Below, in pieces: positions 20,307 to 29,615 of a stretch of 64,000 bases of DNA. The stretch is from contig NZ_WOTO01000003.1 in NCBI RefSeq assembly GCF_010993775.1, positions 1 through 64,000 on the forward strand, given 5' to 3'. The position numbers and the translations under genes are program-made. Below the pieces are notes generated by a model. That model searched no databases and was not told where the DNA came from. It saw nothing but the letters and a program-made list of their open reading frames with translations. Each line of letters starts with the position of its first letter. Position 1 is the stretch's first letter. The DNA is from Fodinicola feengrottensis. Its GTDB lineage: Bacteria; Actinomycetota; Actinomycetes; Mycobacteriales; HKI-0501.

Positions 20307-21130
20307 ATGTCGCACCCACAGGCCAAGGTTCACCGCATGTTCGAGCTCGTCGAGCCGATCGGCACCATCACCTTCTCCACGGTGCCGGACGAGGCGTTTA
20401 TGGCGCTGGGCATGCGCAACTACTGGGACGGATACTTCGCCGGCCGAGCCGCGCCGCTGGGGCTGGCACCGGCCGAGGTGGTGCACGCGGTCTTCTACAA
20501 CTTTGCCGACGGCGAGGTGGCGCGCCACATCCCGTGGGTCTGGGGGAAGATCACCCCGCAGGAGGCGATTGCCGTACGCGAACGGGGCAGCGCCACCGCG
20601 CTGCGGCAGCGAATAGGGGAGCTCGCTGACTCCTCCGGTCTGCTGCGAGTCGCCGATCTCGCCACCCGAGCAGCGGTCAGCGCGCCGACCGAGGGCAGAG
20701 TGCTGTACGCCGGGCTCCGGGCGCTCGACGTGCCCGCGGAGCCGGTCGCGAGGCTCTGGCACGCGGCGACGCTGCTGCGGGAACACCGCGGGGACGGCCA
20801 CAACATCGCCCTCGTCGCCCACGGCATCGGCGGCACCGAGGCGCATGTCCTGCTCGCTCTCTCACTTGGAATGAGGGCGCAGGAGTTCGGCCGGATCCAC
20901 CATCTGCCCAAGGCGCAGTTGGCCGCTGTCGTCGACGGACTGCGCCGCCGCGGCCTGGTGGATGCCGCCGCGGGTTCACCGACGCCGGCCGCGAGATCAA
21001 GGAGCGGATCGAGGCCCTCACCGACGAGCTGGCGGCGCCGCCGTACGACGTCCTCAGCACGGACGAGCTCGACGAGCTGGTCGCAGGCCTGGAGCCGATC
21101 GCCGCCGCGTTATCCGGCGGCGGCCAGTGA
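20307..21130 (+). CDS. SCO6745-family (SalK-like) protein, one frameshift
   Basis: Family known from streptomycetes, often annotated SalK/SCO6745. Its biochemical role is not established; winged-helix character has been suggested. ATG 20307 has a strong AGGAGG. The protein reads HRMFELVEPIGTITFSTVPD, MRNYWDGYFAGRAAPLG, HAVFYNFADGEVARHIPWVW, ALVAHGIGGTEAHVLL, then GLRRRGLVDAAAG. A shift near 20,975 gives GFTDAGREIKERIEALTDEL and the end AALSGGGQ. About 274 residues. Confidence 0.8.
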
Positions 21131-21313
21131 CTCCAGTGCCATCGCGGTTTCCAGCGGGATCAGGCGCGAGTTCAGCAGCGCGGCGACCTCCCAGCGGTCG
21201 TACTGCCACACCATGGAGAACAGTTGCAGGAAACTGCGGTGCGCGGGCGCTTCGTCCTCGCCCGGCATCATCATGCGCATGCGATGGTGGAGGACGAACG
21301 TACGACGTGACAC
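21110..21313 (-). CDS. small hypothetical protein
   Basis: 67 codons from GTG 21313 (an internal ATG at 21280 is an alternative). It reads FVLHHRMRMMMPGEDEAPAH, then FLQLFSMVWQYDRWEVAALL and ends LESLAAAG. The composition looks coding and the 3' end overlaps the SCO6745-family gene by 21 bases. I do not recognise a family, and no signal peptide or clear membrane helix is visible. Confidence 0.35.
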   Translation of the reverse strand: MSRRTFVLHHRMRMMMPGEDEAPAHRSFLQLFSMVWQYDRWEVAALLNSRLIPLETAMALESLAAAG

Positions 21314-21344
21314 CCAAACGACGAATACCCACCACCGTTCTAAC

Positions 21345-21620
21345 GAGGCTTCGCGAAGAAGCGGTTCTGTGGTGCACTTCGGCGACGAGGCGCCGATTCG
21401 GTCGGACTTTCACAGCGGCACCACTGGGCGCCGACAGGCCAGACTCGGTGCTGGCCAAGCCTGGTCAAGGCATTCTTCGGCGATCCACGCCTTCGATACA
21501 TCACGTTCCGAGTCGTCGGCACCTGGTCAGCGAGTCGCGGGCGCGGTTGATCCGTGGTGCCGGTCGCAACGAAACGGCGCGGTTCCACGGCGGGCGGACG
21601 GGGAGCGGACAAGGGCGCTG
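21345..21620 (+). pseudogene. IS630-type transposase relic (DDE-core part)
   Basis: The plus strand gives FGDEAPIRSDFHSGTT, resembling the VYFxDEAxxRSDxHxGTTW core of IS630 transposases, then VLAKPGQGILRRSTPSIHHV and similar in shifted frames. The same block, in opposite orientation, is present near 1,275-1,345. No intact gene or terminal repeats are visible. Confidence 0.45.
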
Positions 21621-21732
21621 AGGTTTTCGAAGCGTTCTACGAGCCGGGCGATTCCCCTGGGTGGACCCTGGCCGTGGTGGCTCCGCAGGCCATACGACGG
21701 CTCGGAAAACCGGCCTTGACCTGCGGTGATGG

Positions 21733-22035
21733 GTGGACCTTCTGAGTGCTTACTCGAAACGATTGGACCTGGTGTCTTCGCTGGTCAACGCCATGGACCT
21801 TCTACGCTCTGAGGAGCGGTGGGCCGCGTTGAGGCGAAGTGTCCGGTCGGATTGCGCTCCGCGGGTGTGGCGGATCAGCGATCGACTGGACGAAGCGGCG
21901 GTGTCTACGCTGATCGCGTCCTACCGGTCGGGTGTGACAGCTGTTGAGCTTGCCAAGCGGTTCGACATCAGCAAGAGCAGTGTCAAGAGGATCCTCCGCG
22001 AGCGCAGCGTGCGACGACGGGCGCTCGGCAGATGA
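21733..22035 (+). CDS. small helix-turn-helix protein, recombinase/IS type
   Basis: 100 codons ending RLDEAAVSTLIASYRSGVTA, VELAKRFDISKSSVKRILRE, RSVRRRALGR. The C-terminal half is a homeodomain-like helix-turn-helix of the kind found at the end of serine recombinases and in small IS-associated proteins. The N-terminal half (LDLVSSLVNAMDLLRSEERW) is not recognised. It sits amid IS relics, immediately before the CBASS pair, so it is either a mobile-element remnant or a local regulator. Confidence 0.5.
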   Translation: MDLLSAYSKRLDLVSSLVNAMDLLRSEERWAALRRSVRSDCAPRVWRISDRLDEAAVSTLIASYRSGVTAVELAKRFDISKSSVKRILRERSVRRRALGR

Positions 22036-22269
22036 GCCTGGCTCACACACAGTGGTGGCTCGATGGGGATCGCCGCCTACGGATGCCTACGGATCTGGAC
22101 CGGCCCTGTAGACGGCGCTCGCGCGGAACTAGCGGCGTTGTCAGAGCTGTCGGTCATGGCGCCGACTCCGCAGCCTGTGGAGGACGCTGTGGCCTCTGGA
22201 CGTACAGAAGAAGGTGCCTCTTCGGGTGAGTGGCGGAGACGCCCGGCTACATGGCGGTAACGTTGGGCG

Positions 22270-22774
22270 ATGGAAGACGCGGAACGACGCCGGGCGCTGG
22301 ATGAGGAGTTCCAGCGCTTGGAAGAGAGCGCGATGTATAGCGCCCAGAACCAGTTCGAAGTAGCCAAGCAGTGGCGGGGCGTCAACCTCATGTTGGGTTT
22401 GCCAGCCAGTGTGCTTGCGGCCGTGTCTGGGGCAACAGCACTCGCGTCGACAACCGGACGATTGTGGGCGGGTCTTCTCGCCCTGGCTGCGGCAGCATTT
22501 GGCGCCATCCTGAACGATCAACGCAAGCCATCGCACAAATCAGGCGGCGGCCGCTGCTAACGCATATCTGGCAATCCAGACCGCGGCGCGTCAAGCTCGG
22601 CTGCTCGATCTACATTCTTCCGATCTTGACGACGCGCGGAACACTCTGGCTGAAATTACCGCCCGACGTGATGAGCAGAACAAGACCGCTGAACCTCCGA
22701 ACAATGGGGGCGCGTCGGCGCGCGCAAAAGAGCATCGGCAGCGGCGGTCAGACGTATGGAATAGATTCACCTGA
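22270..22774 (+). CDS. SLATT-domain two-helix membrane effector (CBASS), one frameshift
   Basis: ATG 22270. The N-terminal amphipathic region is MEDAERRRALDEEFQRLEES, and the two hydrophobic helices are GVNLMLGLPASVLAAVSGAT and RLWAGLLALAAAAFGAIL. After the second helix the frame changes near 22,514; removing one A gives TINASHRTNQAAAAANAYLA and a long helical tail with ARQARLLDLHSSDLDDARNT. The total is about 167 residues. This two-helix-plus-coiled-coil layout is that of SLATT proteins, known as pore-type effectors next to SMODS nucleotidyltransferases. It ends 15 bases before the CD-NTase start, as in an effector/sensor operon. Confidence 0.75.
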
Positions 22775-22789
22775 GGTGGGAGCGTAGAC

Positions 22790-23656
22790 ATGGCTAAGAC
22801 TGTGGCGCAGGGCTTCGATGTGTTCCTTGAACGGCTAACGCCTCTTGCATCGCAGCGGTCGGCGGCAGCTGCGCACAGGTCTCGCGTGGAGACCTCGCTG
22901 AAGAAAACTCTGTCGGTACTTGTAATGCGTGAGACGGGATCGTTCCATCACGGTACAGGGGTTCGCAATCATAGCGATGTCGATGTTCTTGTCAGTATAG
23001 GTAACGGCAAACCCGGGTCATCAGATACCGCTCTGACCTGGGTTAAATCTGCACTCTCGGCATCGTTCCCGACGACCACTGTGAAGGTCAGTCGCCCGGC
23101 GGTCGTCGTCGAGTTCGCCGGCGGGGCGGAAACGTGGGAAGTTATACCTGGATTCCTTAAATCATCCGATCCATCGGTTCTGTATGACATCCCCGGTCCA
23201 GCGGCTGGTTGGATGGAGTCAGCGCCCACCGCGCACCTTGACTACGTAAACGAGTGCAATAAGAAAAAGGGCGTTGAAGACGGAGCGAAAAAGTTAGCGC
23301 GGCTAGTCAAAGCCTGGAAGTACTACTGCAACGTCCCGGTCTCGTCGTTCTATTTAGAAATGCGCGCGGCTCAGTATATGGCCAGCCAGGACGGATTCGT
23401 CGCCGTGTGGGATGCATGTCTCCTACTTGAGGCTCTTCAGCGCAACAGTATGGCCGCGATGAACGACCCCAAGGGACGTACGGAACGTTTTCATCCGTGC
23501 TCGTCTGAATACCGCAAGGTCGATGCGCTTTCAAAGGTCAATACGGCTGCCAGTCGCGCGAGGAAAGCGCTCGACGCGTATCGAGCCGACAAAACTGACG
23601 ATGCGTTTTTTTATTATCTCGACCTCTTGTTCGGAGGGCGATTTCCCGCACGATAG
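22790..23656 (+). CDS. CD-NTase (SMODS) nucleotidyltransferase, CBASS signalling enzyme
   Basis: Intact 288-residue cGAS/DncV-like nucleotidyltransferase, expected to make a cyclic (oligo)nucleotide on phage infection. The Pol-beta-type active site is G50-S51 in ETGSFHHGTGVRNHSDVDVL, with metal-binding D63 and D65. A third acid is provided by E117 in WEVIPGF or E108 in VVVEF. The C-terminal helical half contains KKLARLVKAWKYYCNVPVSS and SFYLEMRAAQYM, as in SMODS proteins. GAGGTGGGAG lies upstream of ATG 22790. The base composition is less GC-rich than the neighbours, which suggests acquisition by transfer. Confidence 0.85.
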   Translation: MAKTVAQGFDVFLERLTPLASQRSAAAAHRSRVETSLKKTLSVLVMRETGSFHHGTGVRNHSDVDVLVSIGNGKPGSSDTALTWVKSALSASFPTTTVKVSRPAVVVEFAGGAETWEVIPGFLKSSDPSVLYDIPGPAAGWMESAPTAHLDYVNECNKKKGVEDGAKKLARLVKAWKYYCNVPVSSFYLEMRAAQYMASQDGFVAVWDACLLLEALQRNSMAAMNDPKGRTERFHPCSSEYRKVDALSKVNTAASRARKALDAYRADKTDDAFFYYLDLLFGGRFPAR

Positions 23657-23777
23657 CGATGGTTTGAGCAAGCGACGGACACGTCTGCCGGCCTATTGCG
23701 TCGCGCTCAAATCGACTGGCTCTTCTCGTGACGTATTGACCGCTTCGCCAGTCTCGGGTAGACCTGTTTGGCGGCCC

Positions 23778-25025
23778 TTATCGTTGGATGACTGCGGTGA
23801 TTAATTCGAGTGTGATTTCGCGGTCGCGGTCGCCGTCTTTGTGGAGCACAAACGCGGGGCTACCTTGGATGGAGTTCATGTCACGCAGGTAGCGGGGATG
23901 GGCACGAATGATCGCTTCGGCTTCGGCGATGATTGCGGTGGCGTTTTTATTGCGGATGAACAGCACCATGGCGGTGTGTGTATCGCGCCAGACGATGTAG
24001 CGATCCAGTAGTTTGCGGCAGGTCGTGTTCGGCGAAGCTTTCGGTCCGGTCCACCACTTGCACTCGGCAAGGAACACAGGCCCATCGTCGCCCCAGGGCA
24101 GGTAGATGTCGGTCTTGCCGCGCTTGCTGAACGTCTCGCCTGTAGCTCCACCGTAAATGGCGTGCAACGCTGTCAGGATTGGATCACGTAGGCGTTCTTC
24201 GCGTAGATCAGCGTAGGTGACGGCGAGCCGTTCGAACATGCGCGTCGTTGAGACAATGTCTGTGACGATATTCGAGAAATCCTCATCGGTGATCGCCGGC
24301 TCTGGCGCGAACCCCTCCTGCGGGCGCACTTGCCTGACTGGGGCCACCCGTCTTCGGACGACAGGTTGTACTCGATAGGTCTTAGCAGCTTCCTTGTCTC
24401 GATGCAGCGGAACTCCGAGGATGGCCTCTGTGTCCCGGTCTGCAAGGATCTTCGCGCGGCGGCCCTCCGCGGCTTGGCGCACCTGGACCTGCAGTCGGGT
24501 ATTGGCGATAGCGATGTCGCGACGGCTGTAATCGAGATAGGTATCGATCTTGGCGACTTCGTCTCGGAGGGCAGCGACGACACGGTCGCGGTCACTCTCA
24601 AGAACATCGGCCGGGATATCGCGGAAGACACTGACGTATCCATCCAAGACTGTTGCCCGGGGTGGATTGAACGAAAATGTGCTGGCCTTCAGCGAGAAAA
24701 TCTCAGGGATACCAGTGAACGGTACCCTGAACATAATCCGACTTCCCGCAATGTAGGTGGGACTAGACCGGTCAGACACTGCGCGCATCACGTCGTGCGA
24801 CACGTCGACACGCTGATCGGTCACGCTACCGGTTATGCCAGCCTGATCCAGACAGAGGTCCGGAACGAGATAGCGTTCAATGATCTCGTCGGAAATCTGC
24901 TCATGCGGTCGTGCAAGAATTTCGTCCGCGTTCGTCCCGGCGACCTCGGCCAGAGCGTCGCGGAGACGCCGTCCTAGCCACGCACCCAGTTCCCCCTTAG
25001 CAAACAACAGATCGTCGTACGCCAT
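23778..25025 (-). CDS. PD-(D/E)XK nuclease-like protein, putative defence effector
   Basis: About 415 residues, intact. The C-terminal third carries a PD-(D/E)XK-type core: GETFSKRGKTDIYLPW, then VFLAECKWW near residue 320 (D...ExK). This is followed by a helix-strand pair TAMVLFIRNKNATAIIAEAE. The long N-terminal part (LFAKGELGAWLGRRLRDALA...) has no family I recognise. Start is ATG 25025, nine bases after a GTG that is also open; GAAGG precedes it. It is convergent with the CBASS pair and next to a broken DUF4209 gene, so a nucleic-acid-targeting defence role is plausible but inferred. Confidence 0.6.
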   Translation of the reverse strand: MAYDDLLFAKGELGAWLGRRLRDALAEVAGTNADEILARPHEQISDEIIERYLVPDLCLDQAGITGSVTDQRVDVSHDVMRAVSDRSSPTYIAGSRIMFRVPFTGIPEIFSLKASTFSFNPPRATVLDGYVSVFRDIPADVLESDRDRVVAALRDEVAKIDTYLDYSRRDIAIANTRLQVQVRQAAEGRRAKILADRDTEAILGVPLHRDKEAAKTYRVQPVVRRRVAPVRQVRPQEGFAPEPAITDEDFSNIVTDIVSTTRMFERLAVTYADLREERLRDPILTALHAIYGGATGETFSKRGKTDIYLPWGDDGPVFLAECKWWTGPKASPNTTCRKLLDRYIVWRDTHTAMVLFIRNKNATAIIAEAEAIIRAHPRYLRDMNSIQGSPAFVLHKDGDRDREITLELITAVIQR

Positions 25026-25173
25026 GACCTTCACTCCGCTCCGCTACTTCCCGCGACGCCCATAATGAACAACACGTGTAAGGTCGGGGGTGACATGCGC
25101 AACTAGATCCCCGACAATCTCTTCGCAGATACTCAGCATCGTTCAGTCCCCATTGTGGCTGTCCGGCACTTCA

Positions 25174-26525
25174 TCATCGCAGTTCGAGATACGCGGCGCG
25201 GGTCGCCGAGGCGAGACGCTGCCACCAGCGCCGACGAATCGGCGGTCGAATAGGGCGGGCGATTGCGGCTTTGACTGCGTCGGCGTCGCGTTGGGCGGTG
25301 TCGGCTGCGGTGATGAGGATCAGTATGGCGCAGGCGCGAAGGGCGAGCGCAGCGATCATGCGGTCGGTGTTGGTGGCGAATCCGTGGGCGACGAGGTTGC
25401 GGAGGTTGGCGCCGTCGGAGAGCAGGAATGTGCGGAGGAATCGTTCCCAGTCCGGGTCGAGACCGCCATCGAGAAGGTGTGGGAGCAGCTCCCCGAGTCC
25501 AGGGAATTGTCCGATCTTAGTTCCGACTGACGACGCTCGATAGACAGGTTCGTTGAGTTCGAGCAGGAGCGCACGTGCGGCTGCTTCAACGCGGGGAACA
25601 GCAAGGTGGACGCAGGCATCGAATTCGTCCACCCAATACAGGTACAGCGCTGCAGCGAACAGCCGCGTATGGGTGGGATGTGTTCCCGACGCGGCGATGA
25701 GGCTTTCCAAGTCTGCTCGGGGTGGAATACCGAACCGGAACCTGATCAGATCCAGCGCGCCGGCGAGAAGGAACGAGTTGGCGCCGAAGTTCAGCCGTTC
25801 CACAAGAGCAAGTTGCTGCTCAAAGGCGGCGTCTTCGCCAGTGGTGACCCGCTGCGGCAAATCGCTTGCCCCGACGATCACCGTGCTGACGAGGCTGCGG
25901 AAGACTGACCGGTTGAGGATGTGTTTAGCGGTGGTCGTGTTGGCGGAGGCGCGCCCGCTCGGTACGGGCGTGTTACACCACGCAGCTACCGCCTCTTGCC
26001 AGGTGGGCGCCTTCCGGAATGGGCGCATGTATTCATTTACGACTGCGGCCGGCAGGTGGGTTTCAGTGCTGACTGTCCGCCACTCGATCGGTGCAGCGGT
26101 TTGGAGGCGGCTGGTTGCTTCCGTTTCGAGGTCCGCCAGGTGTAGACGCCGGGCGGTCGACGCGGCTTGATTGAGGTAGTAGTGCGTGGCTAGCCCGTCG
26201 TCTACTTTGCCGGCTTCGGCGAGGAGCGCATTCACCTCGGCGCGGTTGGCGCGGTCGACCCGTGCCGTATCACCTGCGGCGCTCCGGCGAATGACCGCGG
26301 CGACATCGGCGACGACATCGGGCTGGATAAACGTGTCTACAGCCGCGTCGAGAAGCTGACCGACTTTCGGGGGTGCACCGGCTCCTTACGGCTCGGCGCC
26401 GTCAAGACATCCAGCAGCGCAACGGCACAGTACCGGCCGTCGTCGCTCCCGGTGAGTGCCTGGTCGGCCATGGTCAGCATGGCGACCTCAATACGGTCCA
26501 GCAGATCGATCGGTGTCGTCGCGCC
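25174..26525 (-). pseudogene. DUF4209 protein, C-terminal part, cut off by an IS21-family insertion
   Basis: The C-terminal portion ends with GANLRNLVAHGFATNTDRMI, which contains the RNxxxHG signature of DUF4209. This is a HEPN-like motif, so RNA cleavage is conceivable. The upstream helical region reads FGANSFLLAGALDLIRFRFG and ALYLYWVDEFDACVHLAVPR. A frame change near 26,366 (CCCCC run) links VDTFIQPDVVADVAAVIRRS to the more upstream TPIDLLDRIEVAMLTMADQA. The frame then runs into the IS end at 26,526. The matching N-terminal part is at 29,209-29,461. Not expected to be functional now. Confidence 0.65.
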
Positions 26526-26536
26526 CTAAAAGAAAA

Positions 26537-26565
26537 TCCCCACGGGTGCTAGATCATTTTCCCCA
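26537..26565. repeat. IS21 left terminal inverted repeat
   Basis: Pairs with 29170-29198; the shared core is TGCTAGATCATTTTCCCCA, with TCCCCAC outside it and four mismatching bases between. Confidence 0.75.
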
Positions 26566-26600
26566 GGTGGGTTGGTGGTGAGGTTAGCAGTTATGGCTGG

Positions 26601-27689
26601 TCAGGCATAGCTGGGGGGGCGATGTGGGGTGTGGTGAGCAGGGTGACGATGATGATGTTTTTCTCGGCAGTGGGGGCATTGTCGGGTGATTGTTCGAGAG
26701 GTGTCGTGTTCGGCCGCTGGGGGTGGTGGGGGGGGTGGGTTCTTGGGTTCGGCGGCGGCCTGCTTCGGCGCGGCAGCGGCCGGAGCAGTAGGTGTGTTTG
26801 TGGGATTGGTTGCGGCTGGGTGTGTGAAGTTGGTCCAGCAGATCGGGCAGCTTCGGGTTTCGTTGTCGTTGTTAGGAAGCATGAGCGTTGACTGCCTTGC
26901 GGAGGGGGTGTCGGCGGTGTGGTGGTGGTGGCGGAGTCGGTAGCTGGGTCCGTCGATTCCGATGACGGTGGCGCGGTGTAGCAGCCGGTCGAGCATGGCC
27001 GCGGCGACGGTCGCGTCACCGAAGGCGGTTGCCCAGTCGGCGATTCCGACGTTGGTGGTCAGGATGGTGCTGGATTTGAGGTATCTTTGGTTTATTACTT
27101 GGAAAAGGGCGCTGGCGCCGTCGCCGGGAAGCGGCAGATAGCCCAGTTCGTCGATGACCAGGAGTCGGGGTCCGGCGAAGAACCGCATGCAGGTCGCCCA
27201 GCGCCCTTCCAGGGCTGCTTTGTGGCAGCGGGCGGCGAGGTCGGCGGCGGTGGTGAAGTGGACCCGGTGACCGGCTTCGGCGGCGGCGCGCGCCAACGCG
27301 GTGGCCAGCATGGTCTTGCGACCCCTGGAGGGCCTACCAGCAGCGCGTTGGCCGCGTCGTCAACGAACCGTAAGGTCGCAAGGTCGCGGACCAGAGGCTC
27401 GTCGACGCCGGGTTGGGCGGAGAAGTCGAAATCGGCCAGGGTGTGCGGATTGGGCAGGCAGGCGAACCGGAGCCGGGAGGCCAGCCGGCGGGCTTCGGTG
27501 GCGTTGACCTCGATCTCCAGCAGCCGTTCCAGCGCGGCGGTCACCGAGAGTTTTTCCGCGCGGGCGGCGTCCAGGATCCGCGGTAACGCATCGGCCGCGT
27601 CGGCCAGTTTCAGGTAGGACAGGTGGGCTTTGAGCTGCTGGTAGCGGCGCGCGCGCTTCGCTCATCTGCGGCGCGTTGAGTGTGCTCAC
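26601..27689 (-). CDS. istB: IstB-like transposition helper ATPase, frameshifted, with unusual tail
   Basis: AAA+ ATPase that assists the IstA transposase. GTG 27689 overlaps the IstA stop (GTGA). Three frames carry MSTLNAPQMSEAR, then LERLLEIEVNATEARRLASR, FDFSAQPGVDEPLVRDLATL, and Walker A in LLVGPPGV (GKT in the next frame). Then follow MLATALARAAAEAGHRVHFT, Walker B LLVIDELGYLPL, NQRYLKSSTILTTNVGIADW and RLLHRATVIGIDGPSYRLR. Beyond the normal end there is an extra 90-residue proline-rich tail with paired cysteine motifs CPIC and CPHC plus His-rich EKHHHRH. Shifts lie near 27,560-27,640 and 27,320. Confidence 0.8.
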
Positions 27690-29087
27690 GATCGAGTTTC
27701 CTTTCTCTGGTCAGGAATTTCCTTTTTCTTCTGGCCGGCGCGGGTCGCGAGCCGGTCAGCGGCATTGACGTAAACGGAGAAATCGATCACCACCTTCGAT
27801 GCCGGGTCAGGGGTCGAATGGGCCGCGTAGGCGATCAGCTTCGGCTAGCGCGGCGGCCGACGGTGGTCGGCGGGTTTTGTGTTTGCAGGGCGGCTTATCG
27901 GTGAACCCGGCCAGGACCTTCTTCTCTAAGGCCGCCACGTGGCCGTCGTCTCGGACCACCCCCCCGCGCCGTCCAGGGGCGCGCGTGTGCGCGGCCACGA
28001 CCGCGCCGGGGGGGGTGGCGATGCGCACCAGTTCGGTGCCCAACCGGTGCGTGAGCAGCACCCTGGCACCGGTCAGGCCTGGCGGCACCGAGTAGGAGTT
28101 TCCACGCCAGGACACCAATCCTTGCGCGGTCACGGTCCGCTCATCGGACAGCTCGGCCGGGAACACCACCCCCGGCGGGGGACGCAAAGGTTCAGCGTCA
28201 GCCAGCGCGCCGACCGTGGTCGGCGCCCCGTCGAGCATCCGCTTGCGGGTGTCCAACCGGGCGGTGAGTCGATCCAGCAACGCCTGAGCCTGGGCCGGCG
28301 TGGTCTCGTCCGGTAATGTTCGCCACCATCGTTGCGCGGCGGAATGATTCGCCTTTTCGACAACGCCTTTGCGGTTTCCCCGCCTCGGTGGGCAAATAAC
28401 GACGGTGACTCCGTAATGTTTCGCCACTTCACCGAAACTGGGCAGTACCGCACCGGTCGGTGGATAGCAAACGGTGGACATCCGGTCGAACCGCCACACC
28501 TTGGTCAGCCCACCCAGGCGCGCCACGACAGCGTCCATCGCCTCGACCAGATGCGGGAAATCCTCACTGGTAGCCAAAACTCCGCGCCACCGCGAGGAAT
28601 GCGCGAGAGCGCCGACCAGTAGATGCGCGTGCTTTCCCAGGCCCCACGCCGATGGTGGATCAGGAAGTTCCAACCAGTCCCATTGCGTCTCCGCGCCCGC
28701 CGGGTGCGCGATCACCGCGGTGTCACGGCCCTTGGACCGGTCACACGCCTCGCAATGCGGACGCAGCCCCAGGTCGCGGATCGCCGCGGTCAGCGACGGA
28801 TACGAACCAGTGAACCCCAACGCGACGACGACCTCGTCGAACAACGTCGACGCCCACAAATGCGGATCATCAACCAGCCGCTGCCGGCAATACGGCACGA
28901 ACTCCGCGATCACCACCGGCTCGGACCGGACCCGCTTACCAGGCTCCCGAGCGCCACTCAAATACGCGCGGATCGTCTTCCTGTCCCGGCCCAGATGACG
29001 AGCAATCGCCGAGATCGACCAACCCTGCCGGCGAAGCGCGTGCGCATCCACCTCTTCCTCCACGCTGAGCATCGAGGCCCCCAACAA
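27686..29087 (-). CDS. istA: IstA-like IS21 transposase, one late frameshift
   Basis: Begins MLGASMLSVEEEVDAHALRR and has the N-terminal helix-turn-helix GWSISAIARHLGRDRKTIRA. The DDE core shows QWDWLELPDPPSAWGLGKHA, WRFDRMSTVCYPPTGAVLPS (second Asp region), FGEVAKHYGVTVVICPPRRG and NRKGVVEKANHSAAQRWWRT (Glu region). The uninterrupted frame stops at 27,807; reading one frame over gives DPASKVVIDFSVYVNAADRL and reaches the TGA that overlaps istB. It is likely active if the late shift is an assembly indel. Confidence 0.85.
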
Positions 29088-29169
29088 GTCACATAGCGAA
29101 CACAGTCACTACGCACTGTCAGTAGAACCATCCTGACCAGCGCGAACGCCACGCCGGACGACACCCAAC

Positions 29170-29198
29170 TGGGGAAAATGATCTAGCAAAAGTGGGGA
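29170..29198. repeat. IS21 right terminal inverted repeat
   Basis: Reverse-complement partner of 26537-26565, lying just upstream of istA. Confidence 0.75.
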
Positions 29199-29208
29199 AT
29201 TTCAGCTA

Positions 29209-29461
29209 GCGCCAGAGAGGCACCGGGTTGAGCTGAACCCACTGGGGTGGGGTTCAGCAGGTAGTAGAACGCGCATTCCAGTTCGGCTACGCCGGCAGAG
29301 TCAGGCGGCGGATCTAGCTCCGCTGCCAGACGTTTGATCGCGGCGCTAACCTCATGCGGATACAGGACGCCCTCACACGCCCGGTCAACCACCTTCGCCA
29401 GCGCCGGGACCTGTGCGGGGTCGTGCTGATACGACTCAGGCGGACCAACGTTGTCCGACAC
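29209..29461 (-). pseudogene. DUF4209 gene, N-terminal part, interrupted by the IS21-family element
   Basis: From GTG 29461, with GAGAGGTGA upstream, the protein reads SDNVGPPESYQHDPAQVPAL, AKVVDRACEGVLYPHEVSAA and VAELECAFYYLLNPTPVG, then runs into the IS end. Gene order and strand match the C-terminal half at 25,174-26,525. Removing the element and one GCGCC copy would rejoin the two parts, though the simple join is one base out of frame. That offset may reflect another indel or a different duplication length. Confidence 0.5.
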
Positions 29462-29615
29462 GCCGTCATCACCTCTCTCGCTCAGTCGGCGCACCAGTGA
29501 ACCAGTTCATGTCCTGATGCGGCCATCGACTTTTCGCCTTAACTGCTGTGCACAGATCGCCGATGACAGATGTGTAAAGCCGGCGTCGCGGGAGCCGCCG
29601 ACGCGCTGTACGACT

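Larger units (their letters stand above)
26526..29208 (-). mobile_element. IS21-family insertion sequence (about 2.68 kb)
   Basis: Encodes IstA and IstB on the minus strand, bounded by imperfect inverted repeats. The left end (26537 onward) reads TCCCCACGGGTGCTAGATCA and continues TTTTCCCCA. The reverse complement of the right end reads TCCCCACTTTTGCTAGATCA and continues TTTTCCCCA. GCGCC occurs at 26521-26525 and again at 29209-29213, a candidate 5-bp target duplication. The element separates the two halves of a DUF4209 gene, fixing its insertion site. Outermost bases (C/TA...TA) are tentative. Confidence 0.8.

Noticed and set aside
21733..22035. Serine recombinase gene
   Set aside because: Only the HTH end is present; no catalytic serine domain in any frame nearby.
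22036..22269. Extra coding region before the SLATT gene (GIAAYGCLRIWTGP...)
   Set aside because: It ends at a stop before the SLATT ATG, has no family and no ribosome site; probably intergenic.
29462..29615. Possible regulatory RNA between the DUF4209 N-terminal part and the small membrane gene
   Set aside because: No stable hairpin or conserved RNA pattern could be identified by eye.
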